Shown in pieces: positions 36,171 to 46,187 of a stretch of DNA of 64,000 nt (position 1 is its first letter; every line of letters starts with the position of its first letter). The notes beneath the pieces are model-generated. The model made no database searches and was not told the DNA's origin. It was given only the letters and a program-made list of their open reading frames with translations. Origin of the DNA: Sulfurimicrobium sp963779055 (GTDB taxonomy: Bacteria > Pseudomonadota > Gammaproteobacteria > Burkholderiales > Sulfuricellaceae); assembly GCA_963779055.1 (NCBI GenBank), contig CAVZWN010000001.1, forward strand, positions 124,001 to 188,000. The letters run 5' to 3'. The position numbers and the translations under genes are program-made.

Positions 36171-37958
36171 CTAGTAGCCCAGCGCGCGTGCACCCTGATA
36201 AAACGCAAAGCTTAACAGCCATGCCAGTCCTAGCGGCCAGGCCAGTGCCAGTGCCGTGTAGGCGTTGCTCCTGGACTCATTCCTGAGCGTTGCCAGGGTG
36301 GAAAGGCAGGGCGTGTAAATCAGGGTGAAGAGCATGAAGCTATAAGCCTGCACCCAGTCCAGCTGATGTGCCATGGTGCTCATCAGCGCTGTGCCTTCAA
36401 GGCCGTAGATGACCGCCAGAGAACCAATCACGATTTCCTTGGCGACGAAGCCGAAAAGCAGCGCAATCGCCAGTTGCTGGTTGATGCCGAGCGGGTCGAG
36501 GACGGGAGAAAGAAACTGGCCGATCATGCCGGCCCAGGTGTCGCTGCCAGCCGGGGTGGCGTCGAGCGGAAAATGGGTCAAGACCCATACCAGTACCACG
36601 CCGATAATGATGAATTTGCTGGCGCGGCTGAGGAAGTGCCGGACTTCATGCCAGCCGCGCAGCACGATCTGGCGCCAGGTGGGGAGACGGTAGGGCGGCA
36701 GTTCGAGGATAAAAGGCTCGACGTTGCTGTAACGTTGCTTGAACACCAGGGCCGTCACGAGCGCGGCGGCAAAGCTGAACAGGTACAGGCTGAACAGCAC
36801 CAGGGGCGCATGTGCCGGGGCGAACAGCGCCGTGGTGATGAAGACGAACACCTGCAGGCGGGCCGAACAGAGCGAGAAGGGAATCACCAGCATGGTCAGG
36901 AGGCGCAGGCTGCGCGAGCGCATCACTCGCGTGCCCATCAGGGCCGGCACGTTGCAGCCGAAACCCATCAGCATCATGACGAAGCTGCGTCCATCCAGCC
37001 CCATTTTGGCCATCAGGGCATCCATCAGGAAAGCAGCGCGGGACAGGTAACCGCTGTCTTCCACCAGCGCCATGAAAAGGAAGAACAATACGATGATGGG
37101 GACAAAGGCGGCCACCGTGCCGACACCGTTGTAGATGCCGTCCAGCAATAGACCCTGCACCGGAGCGGGCAGGTTGAGCAGCAGGTGTTCCAGTATCTCG
37201 CCGCGGAACAGTCCCAGTGCCCAGGCAACGCCGTCCTGGAGCGGCTTGCCAAGAATGAAGATGGCCTGGAACAGCACATACATGACGCCAAAGAACAAAG
37301 GCAGCCCCAGCCATGGGTGCAGCAGCAAGGCGTCCAGCCGGGTGGTCAGGTTGTCCGTCATCTGGGTCGGCACCTGCACAGCGTGTTTGAGCACGCTTTC
37401 CATCTTGGCTTCGATCTGGTTTTCGAGCTTCAGCTTGTCACGGATTTCCTGGATGCTGACGGGCTGGCTGGTCTGGATTGCGCTGGAGATGGCCTGGTAG
37501 GCATGTTCGTAACCACTGCCATATTTGGCGGAGAGCAGCACGACCGGCATTTCCAGCGCCTGGGACATTTTTTCGACATCGACGGTAACGCCGAATTTTC
37601 TGGCCTCATCCGACATGTTGAGCAAAAGCACAGACGGCAGGCCGAGTTGCCTGATCTCCAGTGCCAGACTTAGCTGGCGCTCAATCTGGGTGGTGTTGAG
37701 AACGATCAGGACCTGATCTACCGGGTTGTTTTCCAGAAAATGCCGTACCACCAGTTCGTCATCCGAAAAGCCGTGGATGTCGTACACGCCGGGCAAGTCG
37801 ATGATTTCCACCATGGCACCGCCGAGCAGCACCTTTGCGCTCATCAGTTCCACAGTGATGCCGGGCCAGTTGCCGACCCGTGCCGATGCGCCAGTCAGGC
37901 GGTTAAAGAAGGTGGATTTGCCGGTATTCGGCATCCCCAGCAGTGCAACACGCTTCAT
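36171..37958 (-). CDS. feoB: Ferrous iron transporter FeoB (short form)
   Basis: Inner-membrane ferrous iron uptake protein with an N-terminal G domain. 595 residues, shorter than the about 770 of E. coli; the shortfall is at the C-terminal end. G1 GMPNTGKST at residues 8-16, G3 DLPG near 55, G4 NMSDE near 115, then the helical GDI-like region (about 170-210) and the membrane domain with both gate segments. ATGA overlap with feoA. No feoC is seen. Confidence 0.94.
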   Translation of the reverse strand: MKRVALLGMPNTGKSTFFNRLTGASARVGNWPGITVELMSAKVLLGGAMVEIIDLPGVYDIHGFSDDELVVRHFLENNPVDQVLIVLNTTQIERQLSLALEIRQLGLPSVLLLNMSDEARKFGVTVDVEKMSQALEMPVVLLSAKYGSGYEHAYQAISSAIQTSQPVSIQEIRDKLKLENQIEAKMESVLKHAVQVPTQMTDNLTTRLDALLLHPWLGLPLFFGVMYVLFQAIFILGKPLQDGVAWALGLFRGEILEHLLLNLPAPVQGLLLDGIYNGVGTVAAFVPIIVLFFLFMALVEDSGYLSRAAFLMDALMAKMGLDGRSFVMMLMGFGCNVPALMGTRVMRSRSLRLLTMLVIPFSLCSARLQVFVFITTALFAPAHAPLVLFSLYLFSFAAALVTALVFKQRYSNVEPFILELPPYRLPTWRQIVLRGWHEVRHFLSRASKFIIIGVVLVWVLTHFPLDATPAGSDTWAGMIGQFLSPVLDPLGINQQLAIALLFGFVAKEIVIGSLAVIYGLEGTALMSTMAHQLDWVQAYSFMLFTLIYTPCLSTLATLRNESRSNAYTALALAWPLGLAWLLSFAFYQGARALGY

Positions 37959-38200
37959 TGCGGGATGCTGGCGGGGGTGACATCTATGCGCTGTGCATCA
38001 ACGCGCCGCAACATGATATCGGTGGTGCCGATCCTGACATGCAGGGGGCCGGCAAATTTCGCCCGCCGTACCAGTTCGATATTTTTTCCGATGCGGAAGC
38101 CCATTGCGGCGAGGCGGTGATAGAGGGCTTCGTCGGTGTGGAGTGCGGCAATCACAGCGAATTCGCCAGGTTTGAGGGTGGATAGACTGACCGTAGTCAT
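37955..38200 (-). CDS. feoA: Ferrous iron transport accessory protein FeoA
   Basis: Small cytoplasmic SH3-like partner of FeoB. 81 residues from the ATG at 38200 (MTTVSLSTLKPGEFAVIAAL); the frame extends to 38269 without family support. The conserved LAAMGFRIGKNIELVRRA segment is present. First gene of a feoAB operon. I looked for Fur and FNR sites upstream and found none convincing. Confidence 0.92.
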   Translation of the reverse strand: MTTVSLSTLKPGEFAVIAALHTDEALYHRLAAMGFRIGKNIELVRRAKFAGPLHVRIGTTDIMLRRVDAQRIDVTPASIPQ

Positions 38201-38364
38201 GGGGTTCAATTTTGCAAATAGGAATTGTTCTTGATTGTGACATAGGCGGCCCGTTTTGCAAAGCTTCAATGGCGCTTTTCCATGTTGTCAGACGGGTTTT
38301 TATCCGGGCCGGAAGAAGTCAATTGGACTTGCCAAGTGTACTGGTTTGCAGTAAACCTATACCC

Positions 38365-39381
38365 ATGCCGCTTAAAAATCTTCTTTTCCTGTTTTCACTG
38401 TTCCTGTTTGTCCAGTTGCTTTTCTGGACCCAGCCGGTGGCGGACGCGACTTCCTTTTCAGAGCGTTCCGATGTGCGGCAGTTCGTGGCTGAAATGGTCA
38501 GCAAGCACGGGTTCGATGCCGCTGCGCTGAATGATCTTTTTGCCCAGGTGACACTGCGTCCCCGAGTGGCAAAAACCATGACTGACAAGGTGGCAAAGCC
38601 GCCTTCATGGTCCCGTTATCGTGCCAATTTCGTAAATCCGTGGCGCATTGATCGCGGTGTCAGTTTCTGGAACGAGAATGAGGCAGCGCTGACCCGTGCC
38701 CGTCAGGTTTACGGTGTGCCCGAGGAGGTGATCGTGGCGATCATCGGTGTGGAAACCCGTTACGGCACTTACCCTCTGTCTCACCCCGTGCTCGATACGC
38801 TGGCTACGCTGGCATTTGATTATCCCCGCCGCGCCGAATTTTTCCGCGGTGAACTGGAGCAATACCTGCTGCTGACGCGGGAGGAGGGCAAGGACCCCCT
38901 CTCAATTCGTGGTTCGTTTGCCGGTGCGATGGGGATTCCCCAGTTCATGCCCAGCAGCTACCGGACCTATGCGGTGGATTTCGATGGCGACGGATCGCGC
39001 GACTTGTGGAGCAATTCCAGCGATGCGATTGGCAGTGTCGCCAATTACCTCAAGGCCCACGGCTGGGAAGCCGGCCTGCCGGTGGTGGTGCGCGCTTCGC
39101 TGCAGCAGGACGCAGCCGCCAGCGATCTTCTCGGCGGAGGGCTGAAGCCGCTGCATAGCATGGCGCAACTGCGTGCCCAGGGCGTTGTGGCTGCAGAGCC
39201 TTTGGCGCCGGAGACGCAGGTTGCCCTGCTTGCTGTGGAGATCGATGATGACCAGGAATACTGGCTCGGGTTGAACAATTTTTATGTGATCACACGCTAC
39301 AACCGCAATCTGTTCTACGCGCTTTCGGTCTATCAGCTGAGCCGGGAGATCCGGCTGGCGCGCCTGTATTCTCAAAACTAA
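38365..39381 (+). CDS. mltB: Membrane-bound lytic murein transglycosylase B
   Basis: Lytic transglycosylase. About 338 residues from ATG 38365, giving a hydrophobic leader (LLFLFSLFLFVQLLFW). Family motifs: VIVAIIGVETRYGTYPLSH with the catalytic glutamate, SFAGAMGIPQFMPSSY, and DGDGSRDLWSNSSDAIGSVA. The leader has no clear lipobox, so it may be periplasmic or anchored, not lipidated. The longer frame from 38212 overlaps the feoA leader on the other strand. Confidence 0.93.
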   Translation: MPLKNLLFLFSLFLFVQLLFWTQPVADATSFSERSDVRQFVAEMVSKHGFDAAALNDLFAQVTLRPRVAKTMTDKVAKPPSWSRYRANFVNPWRIDRGVSFWNENEAALTRARQVYGVPEEVIVAIIGVETRYGTYPLSHPVLDTLATLAFDYPRRAEFFRGELEQYLLLTREEGKDPLSIRGSFAGAMGIPQFMPSSYRTYAVDFDGDGSRDLWSNSSDAIGSVANYLKAHGWEAGLPVVVRASLQQDAAASDLLGGGLKPLHSMAQLRAQGVVAAEPLAPETQVALLAVEIDDDQEYWLGLNNFYVITRYNRNLFYALSVYQLSREIRLARLYSQN

Positions 39382-39391
39382 GGATAATCCC

Positions 39392-40834
39392 ATGGCTTTC
39401 AATGCGCACGTTCATGGCTGGGGTTCGCTTGCCCTGTTGCTTGCAGTGCAGGTGCAGGCAGCCCCTGCGCCCGAGAAGTTGAGTACGCTCAAGGAGCAGC
39501 AGCAGGTGGCGGTCACCATCTATAACGAGAATCTTGCCCTGGTCAAGGATCAGCGCCGTGTGGCAGTGGACAAGGGAATGAACCGTCTGGCCTGGCGCGA
39601 CGTAAGTGCGCGCATCATGCCGGAAACGGCCTTGCTGCGCAGCCTGACGGGTAGTGGCGGGATTGTCCTGCTGGAGCAGAATTTCGATTTCGATCTGCTG
39701 ACGCCGCAGAAACTGCTGGATAAATATGTCGGCCAGAATGTGACGGTGATCCGCACCAACCCGGCGACCGGCGCGGAAAGCAGCGAGACGGCCACGGTGC
39801 TCAGCACCAATAACGGCGTGGTGCTGAAATTCGCGGATCGCATCGAAACTGGCCTGCCGGGCCGCCTGGCATTCCGGTCTGTGCCAGACAATCTGCGCGA
39901 CCGCCCGACGCTGGTGATCAGCTTTCAGGCGCCTGCGTCTGATGAGCGCCCCATGGAGTTGAGCTATCTCACCGGGGGCCTTTCCTGGCGGGCGGATTAT
40001 GTGGCCGAGTTGAGCCCCGCGGACGAGCGGCTTGATCTGAGCGGCTGGGTCACGCTGACCAATATCAGCGGAAGCAGCTATCCCAATGCAAAACTGCAGC
40101 TCGTGGCAGGCGATGTGAACCGGGTGCGTCAAGAAATGAATTTTGCCCGGGATGGCCGCCTCATGAAGTCGGCGTCCATGGCCGCACCGGCCATGGCGGA
40201 AGAAAGCCTGTTCGAGTATCACCTCTATTCGCTGGAGCGCCCCACCACCATCGCCGAGCAGCAAACCAAGCAGGTGGCCCTGCTGTCTGCGAGCGGTGTT
40301 GCCGTGCACAAGGAATTGCTGCTGCAAGGCAGTGACTACTACTACCGCAGCAGCTATGGCGATCTTGGGCAGAAAATGAAAGTGGGCGTTTTCGTTGAAT
40401 TCGAGAACAAGGGTGGCGGCCTGGGCGTGCCTTTACCCAAGGGCGTGATCCGGGTCTACAAAAAGGACTCTGCCGGGAATGCCCAGTTCGTGGGCGAAGA
40501 CCGCATCGACCATACGCCGCGTGGCGAGAAGGTGCGGCTCAAGCTAGGAGAGGCTTTCGATGTCACGGCGGACAAGAAACAGACCGGCTTCCAGAAGCTC
40601 AGTGGCTCTAGCCGCTATAACGCCATTTTCGAAAGCGCCTACCGGATTGAATTGAAGAACGCCAAGGATGAAGCGGTGACGGTGAAAGTGATGGAGCCGG
40701 TGCCAGGAGACTGGGAAATGCTGTCTGAGAGCCATCCCCACCGCAAGCCGGCGAGCAACACGGCGGTCTGGCAGGTGCAGGTGCCGGCACGCGGCAAGAC
40801 CGTGCTGGATTACCGGGTACGGGTGAAGCTGTAG
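39392..40834 (+). CDS. DUF4139 domain protein, exported
   Basis: 480 residues of unknown function. Short signal peptide ending near VQVQA at about 24. The mature part is the DUF4139 beta-rich domain (TIYNENLALVKDQRRVAV; ELSYLTGGLSWRADYVAELS; GKTVLDYRVRVKL at the end). It follows mltB by ten bases and may share its transcript. No catalytic residues can be named. Confidence 0.82.
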   Translation: MAFNAHVHGWGSLALLLAVQVQAAPAPEKLSTLKEQQQVAVTIYNENLALVKDQRRVAVDKGMNRLAWRDVSARIMPETALLRSLTGSGGIVLLEQNFDFDLLTPQKLLDKYVGQNVTVIRTNPATGAESSETATVLSTNNGVVLKFADRIETGLPGRLAFRSVPDNLRDRPTLVISFQAPASDERPMELSYLTGGLSWRADYVAELSPADERLDLSGWVTLTNISGSSYPNAKLQLVAGDVNRVRQEMNFARDGRLMKSASMAAPAMAEESLFEYHLYSLERPTTIAEQQTKQVALLSASGVAVHKELLLQGSDYYYRSSYGDLGQKMKVGVFVEFENKGGGLGVPLPKGVIRVYKKDSAGNAQFVGEDRIDHTPRGEKVRLKLGEAFDVTADKKQTGFQKLSGSSRYNAIFESAYRIELKNAKDEAVTVKVMEPVPGDWEMLSESHPHRKPASNTAVWQVQVPARGKTVLDYRVRVKL

Positions 40835-40849
40835 GTTTTTGGCAAGATT

Positions 40850-42496
40850 CTAAGCATGCCTGAATTTCTTGAAGTGATTGATCAAGCCGTTGGTGGAAGC
40901 ATCAAAGCGGGTTGCCGGTTTGTCGTTACCCAGCTCGGGCAGGATGTTGCTGGCCAGTTGCTTGCCCAGCTCCACGCCCCACTGGTCGAATGAGTTGAGA
41001 TTCCAGATGATGCCCTGCACGAACACCTTGTGTTCGTAGAGCGCGATCAGCGAGCCCAGGGTATGTGGCGTCATTTTTCGCATCAGGATGGAATTGGTCG
41101 GCTTGTTGCCGGGGAAGACCTTGTGCGGCAGCAATTGTTCCAGTTTTTTGCCGCCAACACCGGCCCGCTCTAATTCTTCGCGTGCTTCGTCTTCGGTCTT
41201 TCCCTGCATCAGCGCCTGCGTCTGGGCGAAGAAATTGGCCAGCAGAATGCGGTGGTGGTCGCCGATGGGATTGTGGCTGTCGATGGGGGCCAGAAAGTCT
41301 GCCGGGATCAGTTTGCTGCCCTGATGGATGAGCTGGTAGAAGGCGTGCTGGCCGTTGGTGCCGGGTTCGCCCCAGATCACCGGCCCGGTCTGGTAATCCA
41401 CAGCCTTTGAGTTGCGTGAAACGCGCTTGCCGTTGCTTTCCATGTCCAGTTGCTGCAGGTAGGCCGGAAGGCGGTGCAGGTACTGGTCGTAGGGCAGGAC
41501 AGCATGGCTCTGGGCGGCAAAGAAATTGTTGTACCAGATACCCAGCAGGCCAAGAATGACCGGCATGTTCTGCTCGAACGGAGCATTGCGGAAATGCTCG
41601 TCCATCTCGAATGCGCCTTCCAGCAATGCCTCGAAATGATCCATGCCGAGATACAGCGCGATCGGCAGGCCGATGGCGGACCACAGTGAATAGCGGCCAC
41701 CCACCCAGTCCCAGAATTCGAACATGTTGGCGGTGTCGATGCCGAATTTGGCGACTTCGCTGGCGTTGGTCGAAACGGCGACGAAATGCCGCGCAACGGT
41801 TGCTTCATCCCTGGCGGTACGCAAAAACCATGCGCGTGCGGAACGTGCGTTGGTCAGGGTTTCCTGGGTGGTGAAGGTCTTGGAGGCGATGACGAATAGC
41901 GTGGTTTCGGGATCAAGTCGCTTGAGCGTTTCGGTCAGGTGCGTGCCGTCAACGTTGGATACGAAATGGACATTGAGGCCCGGTTTTTCATAGTGCCTGA
42001 GGGCCTCGGTTACCATCACCGGGCCAAGATCGGAACCGCCGATGCCGATGTTGACGATGTCGGTGATGGCTTTGCCGGAGTAACCCAGCCACTGGCCGCT
42101 GCGCACCTGTTCCGAGAATACGCGCATGTGCGCCAGAACACGCCTCACATCGGGCATGACATCGTTGCCATCCACGCTGACCGGTTTGCCGGAGCGGTTG
42201 CGCAGCGCCGTATGCAGGACGGCGCGGCCTTCGGTGAAATTGATGGCCTCGCCCGAGAACATTTTCTCGATCCACTGGTTCAGGCCGGTTTCCCTCGCCA
42301 GTTGCATGAGCAGGGCGAGGGTTTCATCGGTGATCAGGTTCTTGGAATAATCGAGCAGGATGTTGCCCTGATCGAGCGAGAATCTGGCAAAGCGCTGCGA
42401 ATCCTGCTGAAACAGGTCGCGCATGTGCAGTGCGGCAATTTTTTTCTGGTGCAGTTTTAAAGCTTGCCAGCTAGGGAGACGGGTGAGGGCGGACAT
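40850..42496 (-). CDS. pgi: Glucose-6-phosphate isomerase
   Basis: Interconverts glucose-6-phosphate and fructose-6-phosphate. 548 residues, standard length. Signatures: GIGGSDLGPVMVTEAL, FVIASKTFTTQETLTNARSA, catalytic glutamate in NNFFAAQSHAVLPYDQYL/MESNGK region and C-terminal IIWNLNSFDQWGVELGKQLA. Downstream of glgB on the same strand with 18 bases between, so the two probably form one unit feeding glycogen metabolism. Confidence 0.96.
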   Translation of the reverse strand: MSALTRLPSWQALKLHQKKIAALHMRDLFQQDSQRFARFSLDQGNILLDYSKNLITDETLALLMQLARETGLNQWIEKMFSGEAINFTEGRAVLHTALRNRSGKPVSVDGNDVMPDVRRVLAHMRVFSEQVRSGQWLGYSGKAITDIVNIGIGGSDLGPVMVTEALRHYEKPGLNVHFVSNVDGTHLTETLKRLDPETTLFVIASKTFTTQETLTNARSARAWFLRTARDEATVARHFVAVSTNASEVAKFGIDTANMFEFWDWVGGRYSLWSAIGLPIALYLGMDHFEALLEGAFEMDEHFRNAPFEQNMPVILGLLGIWYNNFFAAQSHAVLPYDQYLHRLPAYLQQLDMESNGKRVSRNSKAVDYQTGPVIWGEPGTNGQHAFYQLIHQGSKLIPADFLAPIDSHNPIGDHHRILLANFFAQTQALMQGKTEDEAREELERAGVGGKKLEQLLPHKVFPGNKPTNSILMRKMTPHTLGSLIALYEHKVFVQGIIWNLNSFDQWGVELGKQLASNILPELGNDKPATRFDASTNGLINHFKKFRHA

Positions 42497-42514
42497 GATT
42501 TCGAACTCTTAAAG

Positions 42515-44701
42515 CTATATTGCCGGGCTTAAAATAATTCCTGAAAGGGGCGGTATGGTAATCACCAGGGACTGCTCGAATCCCATCCATGGCTGGTTCT
42601 GGGCTTCCAGCCCGACACCGTTGCCGGCATTGCTGCCGCCATAGTAAGTGGAATCGCTGTTGAATATTTCATGGTACAGCGCATTCCGGGGCACGCCGAT
42701 GCGGTAGCCCTGGCGCGGTACCGGAGTGAAATTGAGGACTACGACGACTACGCTGCCATCCAGACCCCAGCGCAGGAAGGACAGGATGGAGTGGTCGGCG
42801 TCATGGCAATCCACCCAGGAAAATCCGGAAACATCAAAATCCTGTTGATGCAGCGCCGGCGTGTCACGATAGAGGCGGTTGAGATCGCGGCTAAGGTCCT
42901 TTACCCCTTTGTGCCAGTGGTATTGCAGCAAGCCCCAGTCGATCTCTCCGCCGACCCGCCATTCGCGCCCCTGGCCGATCTCGTTGCCCATGAAGTTGAG
43001 TTTTTTGCCGGGATAGGCCATCTGGTAGGTGAGGAGCAGGCGCAGGTTGGCGAATTTCTGCCAGGTGTCGCCGGGCATTTTATCCAGCAGAGAACCTTTG
43101 CCATGCACGACTTCATCGTGCGAGAAAGGCAGCATGAAATTTTCGGTGTAGGCATAAAGCTGGCCGAAGGTCAGCTCGTTGTGATGGAAGCGGCGGTGCA
43201 CTGGTTCGTGCAGCATGTAGCGCAGGGTGTCGTTCATCCAGCCCATGTTCCATTTCATGGAAAAACCCAGCCCGCCAAGATAGACCGGCCTGGAGACCAT
43301 GGGCCAGGAGGTGGATTCCTCGGCAAAGGTCAGTGCACCATGGAAATTGTCATGCACCATGATGTTGAGACTGCGCAGGAATTCGATGGCATCCAGGTTT
43401 TCGCGTCCGCCGAATTTGTTGGGAATCCACTCGTCCGCCTTGCGCGAATAGTCGAGGTAGAGCATGGATGCCACGGCATCGACACGCAGGCCGTCGAGGT
43501 GAAATTCGGAAAGCCAGTAATGGGCGCTGGAAAGCAGAAAACTCTGCACTTCATGGCGGCCGTAATTGAAAATGTGGGTGCCCCAGTCTTGGTGATAGCC
43601 GAGGCGCGGGTCTTCGTGTTCATACAGGGCGGTGCCGTCGAAGCGCGCCAGTGCCCAGCTGTCCTGCGGAAAATGCGCCGGCACCCAGTCGAGGATGACG
43701 CCGATATTCGCCTGGTGGCAGGCATCCACGAAGAAGCGGAAATCATCCGGCGTGCCGAAGCGCGAGGTGGGGGCGAAATAGCCTGTGGCCTGGTAGCCCC
43801 AGGATTCGTCCAGCGGGTGCTCGGATACGGGCATGAGCTCGATATGGGTGTAGCCCATGTCGATGATGTAGGGCACCAGGTGTTCTGCCAGCTCGTGCCA
43901 GTTGTAGAAACGGCCGTCCGGATGGCGCTTCCACGACCCGGCGTGAATCTCGTAGACATTGAATGGCGCGTGCAGCCAGTCGAGTTCCTGGCGCTGTTTC
44001 ATCCATGTCTGATCGCCCCATACGTGCTGGGTGGGGGTGGGCACCTTGGCGGCAGTGCCGGGACGCAACTCGAATTCCTGGCCGTAGGGATCGGCTTTTG
44101 TCAGGATTTGTCCGCTGTGCCGGTTGCGGATTTCGAACTTGTACAGGCTGCCAGCGGGAAGTTCTGGAATGAATAGCTCCCAGACGCCGCTTGAACCCAG
44201 GCTGCGCATGGGATGGGCTCGCCCGTCCCAGCTATTGAAATCGCCAACGACGCTGACTCGCTCGGCATTGGGCGCCCATACGGCAAAGCGAATGCCGTCA
44301 ATTCCCAGAAGGCAGGCATGTTGCGCGCCGAGAATGCGGTATCCCTGATGCAGACGGCCCGCGCCCAGGAGGTAGATGTCCATTTCGCTGATCTGCTGCG
44401 GGAAGGCGTAAGGGTCGAAAAACTCCTGATGCCCTTTGTCGCGCAATACTCTCAGGCGGTAGGGAACCTCCGGTTTTTTATCGCCATGCCAGAAAAAAAC
44501 ACCATCCGGGTGAATTTTTTCCAGTAACAGCCACTTGCCATCGTGGTGGATTTCAACCTGTTGCTCGAATGGAAGAAAGATCCGTACCGACCAGGCATTT
44601 TCTTCTTCATGCAAACCCAGAAATGCGAATGGATCGTGGTGCCGGGCTTTGAGCAAGGCCTTCAGATTTGTGTTGACTTTGGCGCTGATGTTGGGTTTCA
44701 T
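42515..44701 (-). CDS. glgB: 1,4-alpha-glucan (glycogen) branching enzyme
   Basis: Forms alpha-1,6 branches in glycogen (GH13). 728 residues from ATG 44701; a TTG at 44722 is in frame. N-terminal CBM48-type modules (about 20-220), then the catalytic barrel with nucleophile aspartate in GLRVDAVASMLYLDY, acid glutamate in TFAEESTSWPMVSR, and FSHDEVVHGKGSLL. Divergent from glgC across 126 bases. Confidence 0.96.
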   Translation of the reverse strand: MKPNISAKVNTNLKALLKARHHDPFAFLGLHEEENAWSVRIFLPFEQQVEIHHDGKWLLLEKIHPDGVFFWHGDKKPEVPYRLRVLRDKGHQEFFDPYAFPQQISEMDIYLLGAGRLHQGYRILGAQHACLLGIDGIRFAVWAPNAERVSVVGDFNSWDGRAHPMRSLGSSGVWELFIPELPAGSLYKFEIRNRHSGQILTKADPYGQEFELRPGTAAKVPTPTQHVWGDQTWMKQRQELDWLHAPFNVYEIHAGSWKRHPDGRFYNWHELAEHLVPYIIDMGYTHIELMPVSEHPLDESWGYQATGYFAPTSRFGTPDDFRFFVDACHQANIGVILDWVPAHFPQDSWALARFDGTALYEHEDPRLGYHQDWGTHIFNYGRHEVQSFLLSSAHYWLSEFHLDGLRVDAVASMLYLDYSRKADEWIPNKFGGRENLDAIEFLRSLNIMVHDNFHGALTFAEESTSWPMVSRPVYLGGLGFSMKWNMGWMNDTLRYMLHEPVHRRFHHNELTFGQLYAYTENFMLPFSHDEVVHGKGSLLDKMPGDTWQKFANLRLLLTYQMAYPGKKLNFMGNEIGQGREWRVGGEIDWGLLQYHWHKGVKDLSRDLNRLYRDTPALHQQDFDVSGFSWVDCHDADHSILSFLRWGLDGSVVVVVLNFTPVPRQGYRIGVPRNALYHEIFNSDSTYYGGSNAGNGVGLEAQNQPWMGFEQSLVITIPPLSGIILSPAI

Positions 44702-44827
44702 GGGGGAGAGCCGTTTCGGCAAGATAATACAAGAAGAATATGCCAGAAGGTATCTTTAGGCAAACGCAGGCGCCGCTCAAGGGGGTATAATTCATTTACC
44801 ATATATCTCAAGTTAAGGGAGAGTTCC

Positions 44828-46105
44828 TTGTATTCGTCCACTACTCCTCGTTTCATCAGTCTTCTGACCAAAAACACGGTAGCGCTGATTCTTGCTGGCG
44901 GCCGGGGTAGCCGCCTCAAGGCGCTTACCGACTGGCGTGCGAAACCGGCGGTCCCCTTCGGCGGCAAGTTCCGGATTATCGATTTTCCGCTTTCCAACTG
45001 CGTCAATTCAGGTATTCGCCGTATCGGCGTTGTCACCCAGTACAAGGCGCATAGCCTGTTGCAGCACCTGCACCGTGGCTGGAGCTTCCTGCGCGGCGAG
45101 TTCAACGAATTCGTCGAGTTGTTGCCGGCCCAGCAGCGCATTCAGGAATCATGGTACAAGGGCACTGCGGATGCGGTGTTTCAGAATCTCGATATCCTGC
45201 GGGGCTATAAGTCGGAATATATGCTGATCCTGGCTGGCGATCATATCTACAAGCAGGATTATGGCGAAATGCTGGCTTTCCACTCCGCTCATGCAGCGGA
45301 TCTGACCGTGGCCTGCATGGAGGTTTCGCGCGAGGAAGCATCGGCTTTTGGCGTCATCACCGTGGACGATCAGCAGCGCGTGGTGAAATTTACCGAGAAA
45401 CCCGATCATCCGGATGAAATTCCGGGCAAGCCTGGCAGGGTCCTGGTCAGCATGGGGATTTATGTGTTCAATACGGCTTTCCTGTTCGAACAACTGATCC
45501 GTGACGCCGATGATTCACACTCCAGCCATGATTTTGGCAAGGATATTATCCCTTACCTGGTCGGCCGTTACCGGGTATATGCCCATCCGTTCGAGGACAG
45601 CTGTGTCGGCCTGCAGAATGGCGAGCCCTACTGGCGCGATGTGGGGACGATCGATGCCTATTGGGAAGCCAATATGGAAATGACCAAGATCACGCCTTTC
45701 CTGAACCTCTACGACAAGGAATGGCCGATCTGGACCTACCAGGAGCAATTGCCGCCAGCCAAGTTCGTGTTCGATGACGAAAGCCGGCGTGGATACGCGG
45801 TGGATTCCCTGGTGTCCGGCGGTTGCATTATCAGTGGCGCTACGGTGCGCCGCTCACTGCTTTTTTCGAGCGTCAGCGTCCACAGTTACGCCGATATAGA
45901 AGATTCTGTCGTTCTTCCCAATGTGGAGATCGGTCGTCATGTCACTCTCAGGAAGGTCGTCCTGGACAAGGGCTGTAGCATTCCCGATGGCATGAAGATC
46001 GGGATTGACCCAGTGGAAGATGCCAAGCGTTTTTATGTCACTGAAAAAGGCGTGACCCTGGTCACGCCCGAGATGCTCGGACAAGAGGTCCATCAGGTCC
46101 GCTAA
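44828..46105 (+). CDS. glgC: Glucose-1-phosphate adenylyltransferase
   Basis: Makes ADP-glucose, the committed step of glycogen synthesis. 425 residues from TTG 44828, chosen because AAGGGAGA lies six bases upstream and the length matches the family; the open frame extends back to 44543 inside glgB antisense. Motifs: LILAGGRGSRLKALTDWRAK, FGGKFRIIDFPLSNCVNSGI, and a left-handed helix repeat at the C-terminus. TATAAT at 44786-44791 may be its -10, without a clear -35. Confidence 0.95.
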   Translation: MYSSTTPRFISLLTKNTVALILAGGRGSRLKALTDWRAKPAVPFGGKFRIIDFPLSNCVNSGIRRIGVVTQYKAHSLLQHLHRGWSFLRGEFNEFVELLPAQQRIQESWYKGTADAVFQNLDILRGYKSEYMLILAGDHIYKQDYGEMLAFHSAHAADLTVACMEVSREEASAFGVITVDDQQRVVKFTEKPDHPDEIPGKPGRVLVSMGIYVFNTAFLFEQLIRDADDSHSSHDFGKDIIPYLVGRYRVYAHPFEDSCVGLQNGEPYWRDVGTIDAYWEANMEMTKITPFLNLYDKEWPIWTYQEQLPPAKFVFDDESRRGYAVDSLVSGGCIISGATVRRSLLFSSVSVHSYADIEDSVVLPNVEIGRHVTLRKVVLDKGCSIPDGMKIGIDPVEDAKRFYVTEKGVTLVTPEMLGQEVHQVR

Positions 46106-46146
46106 ATCTTTTTCTCTCGTATTTTATTTTCCCTGAGTTATTAAGC

Positions 46147-46180
46147 CCCCCGCCACCTGCTGGCGGGGGTGCGGGTTTTT
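46147..46180 (+). terminator. Terminator-like hairpin after glgC
   Basis: CCCCCGCCA, loop CCTGC, TGGCGGGGG, then TGCGGG and five Ts. Stem of nine pairs; the T run is six bases past the stem, so strength is uncertain. Confidence 0.55.
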
Positions 46181-46187
46181 ATCGCTT

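Noticed and set aside
38231..38244. Possible FNR site (TTGATTGTGACATA) upstream of feoA
   Set aside because: Only the first half-site matches; the second half lacks ATCAA, and I saw no good promoter at the right distance.
42671..44176. 501-codon open frame on the plus strand opposite glgB
   Set aside because: The minus strand encodes GlgB with all catalytic motifs; the plus product has no recognisable domain.
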